From an uncultured Oribacterium sp. (GTDB taxonomy: Bacteria; Bacillota; Clostridia; Lachnospirales; Lachnospiraceae): a DNA stretch of 37,135 nucleotides. The position numbers and the translations under genes were made by a program. Positions within the stretch are counted from its first letter, which is position 1. Each line of letters starts with the position of its first letter. Where the stretch lies: positions 1 through 37,135 of the forward strand of contig CAMKKZ010000036.1 of NCBI GenBank assembly GCA_946413525.1. The letters are read 5' to 3'. Below the pieces are notes generated by a model. The model was not told where the DNA came from and ran no database searches. It saw only the letters and a list, made by a program, of their open reading frames with translations. Below are positions 32,816 to 37,135 of the stretch, in pieces.

Positions 32816-34402
32816 ATACCAGTCGTGCTTTTCATTGCGGTCAAGCAGGGAAATCCGTTCCATTTCCTCTTCTGTCAGTTCAAATCCGAAAAGGTCAAGG
32901 TTCTCCCTGATATGCTCAGGATTGCCTGAACCGGGAATCACCACAATGCCTCTTTGCAGATCCCATCTCAAAATCACCTGTGCCGGGGATACAGCATGCG
33001 CCTCCGCGATTGATTTTATCGTCTCATTTCCAAGCAGCTCCGAGGTATGGCCCCGTCCCCCCAGAGGATACCAGCACTGGACCACGATCCCTTTTTCCTG
33101 AATGAACGGAACGACCTCCTGTTCCTGATAATATGGATGGATCTCATTTTGCACGAGCGCCGGCATAATGCTCACCTGCGGCAGAAATTCTGTCAGCTCT
33201 TTCACATACCAGTTTGACAGCCCGAGCGATCGTATCTTCCCTTCTCCCACATATTTTTCCATCGTTTTATACGCTTCCACATCGCCCGTTCCCGGATGGT
33301 GCAGCAGCATCATGTCGATGTATCCGATATCAAGCTTTTCCAGTGCCATGTCTATAGCGGTCGCAGGATCATCAAACTGGCTGGGATAAATCTTCGTTAT
33401 CACAAATATCTCTTCGCGGGGAATGCCGTACTCCTCCATGGCCTGACGGACGCCCTCCCCAACGGCATCCTCGTTCCCATACATATACGCCGTATCTATC
33501 AGCCTGCCGCCATTTTGCAGCAATGCCTTCACAGAGTTCACACAACTGTCATGATCAAGCGAATAGGTTCCAAGCCCCATGATCGGCATCACATATCCGC
33601 TGTTAAGCATGACCGATTTACTCTCAAAGTCAAACGGCCGTCTGTTTGAGGCCTGATTCCGCGAACCTGCCTTCAGGCTGATCGTGACGTCTCCGTTTCC
33701 AAACGTATCCTCAAGCTCCTTCCCATTAAGCCCGGTGATCCTTCCCAGCCTCGTATAGGCCCAGGAATTGGAACCGTAAAATATCACGATCTGATTTCCG
33801 GAATAGAGGACAATGTCCCCGGGACTCGTCGTTGTCTGACGGTCTTCTCTGGGGAGCGAAGCGCCCAGGCTTCCCACCTGCTCAAAGCCGCCGTACATGG
33901 ACAAGTCTACCCGAATTCCGGATCCGGAAGCCAGCTCCTTCAGCGCGGCCACGCTCTCATTATCTTCCCAATCCACGGATAATGTTTTGTCTCCGATGGA
34001 CAAGATCAGTTCATTCATCGTTTCCGCTCTCTCTTCCGCGGCATCTTCCGAACCGCCATTCTTTCCTTCGGTACCCACAGTCTCCCCGGGCTCAGGCATT
34101 ACCCCGCTGCCGGATCCCTGTCCCTCGGAATCCTGTATTGCCCCACTGCTGAATCCATGCTCCTGAGACTCCCGCATTGCCCCGCTGGCAAAGCCATTAT
34201 CCTGAGACTCCCGCGCTGCCCCGCTGCCAAAGCCATTATCCTGAGACTCCCGCGTTGTCCCGCTGCCGGAGCCGTTCTCCCCGGAATGGGCCGCCCCATT
34301 CTTCACATCGGATTCCGGCTCCGCCGGGGAAGCCTCCCCCGCGCAGGCCGTAATCACGAGAAGCATTACAAGCGTCAAAAGGACACTAATCTTTTTTTTC
34401 AT
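32813..34402 (-). CDS. Lipoprotein fusing a cyclophilin-like domain and an aldo/keto reductase
   Basis: 529 aa. A lipoprotein signal MKKKISVLLTLVMLLVITAC has Cys20 as lipid site. A linker of five 13-residue repeats (46-110) is followed by a cyclophilin-like fold domain (about 130-246, PF18050-like: LPREDRQTTTSPGDIVLYSG, IVIFYGSNSWAYTRLG). Residues 262-529 are a complete aldo/keto reductase with the tetrad Asp303, Tyr308, Lys337 and His368/369 (DTAYMYGNE, VITKIYP, LLHHPG) and the NADPH-binding end IPGSGNPEHIREN. AKRs are normally cytosolic. It follows the alpha/beta hydrolase by 11 nt in an operon. Confidence 0.88.
   Translation of the reverse strand: MKKKISVLLTLVMLLVITACAGEASPAEPESDVKNGAAHSGENGSGSGTTRESQDNGFGSGAARESQDNGFASGAMRESQEHGFSSGAIQDSEGQGSGSGVMPEPGETVGTEGKNGGSEDAAEERAETMNELILSIGDKTLSVDWEDNESVAALKELASGSGIRVDLSMYGGFEQVGSLGASLPREDRQTTTSPGDIVLYSGNQIVIFYGSNSWAYTRLGRITGLNGKELEDTFGNGDVTISLKAGSRNQASNRRPFDFESKSVMLNSGYVMPIMGLGTYSLDHDSCVNSVKALLQNGGRLIDTAYMYGNEDAVGEGVRQAMEEYGIPREEIFVITKIYPSQFDDPATAIDMALEKLDIGYIDMMLLHHPGTGDVEAYKTMEKYVGEGKIRSLGLSNWYVKELTEFLPQVSIMPALVQNEIHPYYQEQEVVPFIQEKGIVVQCWYPLGGRGHTSELLGNETIKSIAEAHAVSPAQVILRWDLQRGIVVIPGSGNPEHIRENLDLFGFELTEEEMERISLLDRNEKHDWY
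34073..34267 (-). repeat. In-frame 39-bp minisatellite in the reductase linker
   Basis: Five units of 13 residues: GSGTTRESQDNGF, GSGAARESQDNGF, ASGAMRESQEHGF, SSGAIQDSEGQGS, GSGVMPEPGETVG. The middle units are most alike. Confidence 0.8.
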
Positions 34403-34413
34403 AGGGCAATCCT

Positions 34414-35415
34414 TTATTTCAAATACTCTCTCATAAAGCTCTCTATCTTGTCAAACGGGATATAATTCTTATCCCCTCCGTCATATAGATCCGTGTGAAC
34501 AGCGTCCGGGATGATCATCAATTCTTTATTATCCGCGTACCTGCTGTCCTTAGTCATGTCGGCGTAAGCGTCCCTGGAAAAATAGCAGGAATGTGCCTTT
34601 TCCCCGTGGATCAAAAGCACCGCGCTGCGGATCTCACTGCTGTACTTAAGGATCGGCTGGTTCACAAAGGACTCGCATCCGATCACGTTCCACCCGCCGT
34701 TCGAATTAAGGCTTCGGGCATGATAACCACGACTGGTTTTGTAATAATCATAATAGTCCTTGACGAAGAAGGGCGCGTCCTCAGGAAGCGGGTCAACAAC
34801 GCCTCCTCCAAGCTTGTATTCACCGTTTTTCAGATCCTCAAGCCTCTGGGCACACATCGCCTTCTTCTTTTCGAAACGCGCTTCCTCACTGTCTTCGCTG
34901 TCAAAATACCCTTTGGCATTTACCCTGGTCATATCATACATGGTGGAGGAGACCGTCGCCTTGATCCTCGTATCGAGAGCCGCGGCATTTATTGACAATC
35001 CTCCCCATCCGCAGATACCAATGATTCCGATCCTGTCAGGATCCACTCTGTCATTCAGGGAAAGGAAATCCACTGCCGCCATGAAATCCTCCGTATTAAT
35101 ATCGGGAGACGCCATGAATCTTACATTTCCCCCGCTCTCGCCCGTAAATGATGGGTCAAAGGCTATCGTAAGGAAGCCCCTCTCCGCCATCGTCTGGGCA
35201 TACAGACCGCTGCACTGCTCCTTGACAGCCCCAAACGGTCCGCATACGGCGATTGCCGGCAGCCTGCCGTCAGCATTCTTCGGCACATACATATCCGCGG
35301 CAAGCGTAATGCCGTAACGATTGACAAAGGTCACTTTGCTGTGATCCACCTTGTCGCTTTTCGGAAATGTCTTGTCCCATTCCGTTACCAGTTTCAATTC
35401 TTCCTTCCTGATCAT
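34414..35415 (-). CDS. Alpha/beta hydrolase with Cys at the nucleophile position
   Basis: 333 aa from ATG with GAGGAGG at about 9 nt; an ATG six codons earlier overlaps that site. ITLAADMYVPKNADGRLPAI and AVCGPFGAVKEQ start the fold. The nucleophile elbow reads IIGICGWGGLS with Cys135 instead of Ser, as in dienelactone hydrolases. The late AVHTDLYD supplies the His. No signal peptide. Substrate unknown. Middle gene of a three-gene operon. Confidence 0.85.
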   Translation of the reverse strand: MIRKEELKLVTEWDKTFPKSDKVDHSKVTFVNRYGITLAADMYVPKNADGRLPAIAVCGPFGAVKEQCSGLYAQTMAERGFLTIAFDPSFTGESGGNVRFMASPDINTEDFMAAVDFLSLNDRVDPDRIGIIGICGWGGLSINAAALDTRIKATVSSTMYDMTRVNAKGYFDSEDSEEARFEKKKAMCAQRLEDLKNGEYKLGGGVVDPLPEDAPFFVKDYYDYYKTSRGYHARSLNSNGGWNVIGCESFVNQPILKYSSEIRSAVLLIHGEKAHSCYFSRDAYADMTKDSRYADNKELMIIPDAVHTDLYDGGDKNYIPFDKIESFMREYLK

Positions 35416-35434
35416 GTTACTCTTCCTCCTCATG

Positions 35435-35662
35435 TTATGACCGTCTGCCCGCTTCCTTTAGCGTCCTTCTTATCAGACAGTCCATCCGGTCAACCTTCCT
35501 CTGGCTGTCGTGCATCACTTCCACCAGATCGCACCTGCATTTGCGAAGATGTCTGACAAGCGCATCCATATCCCCGCTCTCATAAAGCGTCCTTGCCCTT
35601 GCGGCATCCTCCATGCGGCACCCATTATCGGCAAGATCGTCAATCAGTGTTTTTATCTCCAT
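35435..35662 (-). CDS. Small helical protein (75 aa), first gene of the reductase operon
   Basis: MEIKTLIDDLADNGCRMEDA, then MDALVRHLRKCRCDLVEVMH and SQRKVDRMDCLIRRTLKEAG. All-helical with heptad-like spacing; resembles small unnamed Lachnospiraceae proteins. ATG has AGGTAAGG at about 3-4 nt. It ends 20 nt before the hydrolase ATG. Possibly a regulator or a binding partner of the hydrolase; not established. Confidence 0.65.
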   Translation of the reverse strand: MEIKTLIDDLADNGCRMEDAARARTLYESGDMDALVRHLRKCRCDLVEVMHDSQRKVDRMDCLIRRTLKEAGRRS

Positions 35663-35831
35663 CTGCCTTACCTCACAGCCCTATTGTATGCGCCGGGGAA
35701 TGATATCGCAAATGAATAAAGTGAATATCGTGATATGCCGATTCGGAATATCATGGGAGAACATTTCTTTTCAGATACGGGACAACGCAGGGCTTTCCCG
35801 CTTCCAGTCATGTCATGGAGCCCCGCCTCAC

Positions 35832-36041
35832 AAAAAATTCCACCTGTACGGTTGAATGGCCTAAAGGCCATTCTGAATACCCCTAAATTCGCAAAACCGC
35901 CCGCTTCGCGTGCTTAAAGATTTGCTTCGCAAATCGTTTTGCTCATTTAGGGGTAGGTTGCTCATCCAAAGCGATATTTTGATTACGGTAAACCGTATCA
36001 AAATATCGCTTTGGATGGCAACCGTACAGGTGGAAAAAATT
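35832..36041. mobile_element. 194-bp MITE with 8-bp target duplication
   Basis: Direct repeats AAAAAATT at 35832-35839 and 36034-36041 flank perfect 15-bp inverted ends CCACCTGTACGGTTG (35840-35854) and CAACCGTACAGGTGG (36019-36033). Inside are GAATGGCC/GGCCATTC (35854-35873), CCCCTAAAT..GCAAAAC with its partner (35880-35897/35936-35953) and a 25-bp stem at 35964-36016. No coding capacity. The family of the mobilising transposase is not visible; 8-bp duplications occur in several IS families. Confidence 0.85.
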
Positions 36042-36165
36042 ATGAAAGCTTAGATTCATTGTCATAAGGAACTAATCATCCAACCTTAACATGACAAAGT
36101 CGTCAACCGTAGTGCTAAACCCATTTCACAGCACCAAACGACCACACTTGAAGGAGGAAACGATG

Positions 36166-36543
36166 ATGAAGTCCCTGTATGAAGAACTTGGTGGTACCTA
36201 CACCCTTGGTGATGACGGCATACTGTATCCTGATTTGGTAGTTGATGATAAAGAATCCCGTCCCATTGGAAAATGGGGAAGACTGCATATGAAATATTTG
36301 GAGGCAGAACACCCGGGGCTGTATGAGCGGCTCATCCTGAGCGGAACACTTTACAGGCATCTGGCTGATGCCAATGAAAGAGCAACAAGCATGCTGGAAA
36401 GGCTGGTTGAGCAGATGGCAGCGCAGGAAGGCATCAAAGAGAATTTCAAGGAAACTCAACCCCTTGAATGGGTCTGCAGAATGAACAACATACGAAGCAG
36501 AGCAGAAGAAATCATCCTGCATAATGTCGTTCTATCCTTATAA
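36166..36543 (+). CDS. tnpV: TnpV-like transposon-encoded protein
   Basis: 125 aa, normal for the family. ATG lies 8 nt after AGGAGG, with another ATG just before it. MKSLYEELGGTYTLGDDGIL, IGKWGRLHMKYLEAEHPGLY, LSGTLYRHLADANERA and AQEGIKENFKETQPLEWVCR are typical of TnpV (PF14198-like), found in Tn4451-type and other Clostridial mobilisable elements. Its role is unknown. No recombinase is in view. Confidence 0.8.
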   Translation: MKSLYEELGGTYTLGDDGILYPDLVVDDKESRPIGKWGRLHMKYLEAEHPGLYERLILSGTLYRHLADANERATSMLERLVEQMAAQEGIKENFKETQPLEWVCRMNNIRSRAEEIILHNVVLSL

Positions 36544-36550
36544 ACAAACA

Positions 36551-36581
36551 TGCCGGCACGGCCATCAAAGTTGTGCCGGCA
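36551..36581 (+). terminator. Hairpin after tnpV
   Basis: TGCCGGCAC-N13-GTGCCGGCA, perfect 9-bp stem 8 nt after the stop codon. No T-run follows. Confidence 0.45.
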
Positions 36582-36625
36582 GCATTGAGTCGCTGTTTAT
36601 CTGCTAAAAACACCAGAGGAGTTTA

Positions 36626-36760
36626 ATGGCCAAAAACCATACGATATATAGTATTAAAAGTAATTTCTGCAATCAATATATGGTATGGATCGAGCCAGTT
36701 TTCGATTCTAAGGGGCCGAATTTCAAGTGCACGAGGAATTACCATCTGTATGGAAGATAA
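36626..36760 (+). CDS. Possible small protein (44 aa)
   Basis: ATG with AGAGGAG at 4 nt. MAKNHTIYSIKSNFCNQYMV, then WIEPVFDSKGPNFKCTRNYH, LYGR. Codon use and ribosome site look genuine, but no family is recognised. It follows tnpV and may be part of the same accessory element, or a truncated larger gene. Confidence 0.4.
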   Translation: MAKNHTIYSIKSNFCNQYMVWIEPVFDSKGPNFKCTRNYHLYGR

Positions 36761-37060
36761 TCGCTCTCAAGGCAGAATTGGGGTAATTGGTGTCAGTTTA
36801 TATGGCAATATGCCGCTGACAGCCGCCTGATTTACATCCGATACTGTCCAGATCCAAGCCATCGTTTTTAGTGAAATAGTGAAATCTCGATCGTCTTCGC
36901 CAACTGTATGGGCGGATACTCATATTCAATTCGCCTGTTTCCATTGATGAGAATAGGCAAAGAATAAGGCATCGACAAATCTTTGCCTGCTTTCCGGCGT
37001 GCAGCGCATGATATACCAAATACATGGCGGCAATATTGCTTTTCCGCCATGAACATTCAG
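36761..37060. other. Stretch without a confident gene
   Basis: A minus-strand frame of 62 codons (37056 to 36868, MFMAEKQYCRHVFG start) begins 4 nt after the gene entering from the right but has no ribosome site and no family. It could be a small gene or a decayed 3' part. Confidence 0.3.
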
Positions 37061-37135
37061 TTATTGTAGAGGTGCGATGGCATCCAGGATGGTCTTTTCA
37101 AGAGCTTCCCGGCCATAGCTGTCCACGGCGGCCTT
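37061..37135 (-). CDS. 3' end of a gene entering from the right
   Basis: The last 24 codons are visible: KAAVDSYGREALEKTILDAI then APLQ and TAA. The start lies beyond the window. Helical C-terminus, family not recognised; probably part of the accessory element that includes tnpV. Confidence 0.55.
   Translation of the reverse strand, partial: KAAVDSYGREALEKTILDAIAPLQ

Overview
The window looks like a chromosomal stretch of an anaerobic Gram-positive Clostridia bacterium, most likely a member of the Lachnospiraceae. The clues are strong AGGAGG-type ribosome binding sites, moderate GC, families typical of that group (DUF4317, DUF3737, DUF3793 next to a short flavodoxin, DUF2325, a TnpV-like protein), and a luxS/glnS/dinB housekeeping background. 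All family names come from reading the translated sequence; no database search was run.

Left part (1-8000, minus strand): a compact operon of a WYL-domain regulator, three different dynamin-like GTPases of 659, 539 and 681 aa, and a 443-aa protein resembling the N-terminal, Ser/Thr-rich half of large HerA/DUF87-type ATP-binding proteins, which stops at the window edge. Genes overlap or lie 1-13 nt apart. A WYL regulator heading an operon of membrane-remodelling GTPases plus a HerA-like partner is the layout of a defence system. It is the best candidate here for an undescribed system.

Middle part (8-25 kb, mostly minus strand): an Rpn/PD-(D/E)XK protein, DUF2325, a lipoprotein fusing an L,D-transpeptidase to a VanX-type D-Ala-D-Ala dipeptidase, a DUF4317 gene cut short at a repeat, a HAD phosphatase-like protein, an M20 amidohydrolase, luxS, two membrane proteins, glnS, an M14 carboxypeptidase lipoprotein, DUF3737 and dinB.

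Right part (25.7-37 kb): azlC and azlD split by repeats, remnants of a lost AAA-ATPase operon, a DUF3793-flavodoxin pair under a DtxR-like operator, a Panacea-type antitoxin with a frameshifted toxin partner, a LysR regulator, an operon of a small helical protein, an alpha/beta hydrolase and a lipoprotein aldo/keto reductase, a 194-bp MITE with an exact 8-bp target duplication, and a TnpV-like gene with further accessory fragments.

The window is unusually rich in repeats. At least five dispersed hairpin families (called A to E here) and several tandem minisatellites lie between genes, across two stop codons and inside coding linkers. The same palindrome, TTAG-N6-CTAA, stands upstream of both DUF2325 and DUF3793-flavodoxin, which suggests one iron- or metal-responsive regulon. 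No tRNA, rRNA or CRISPR array was seen.
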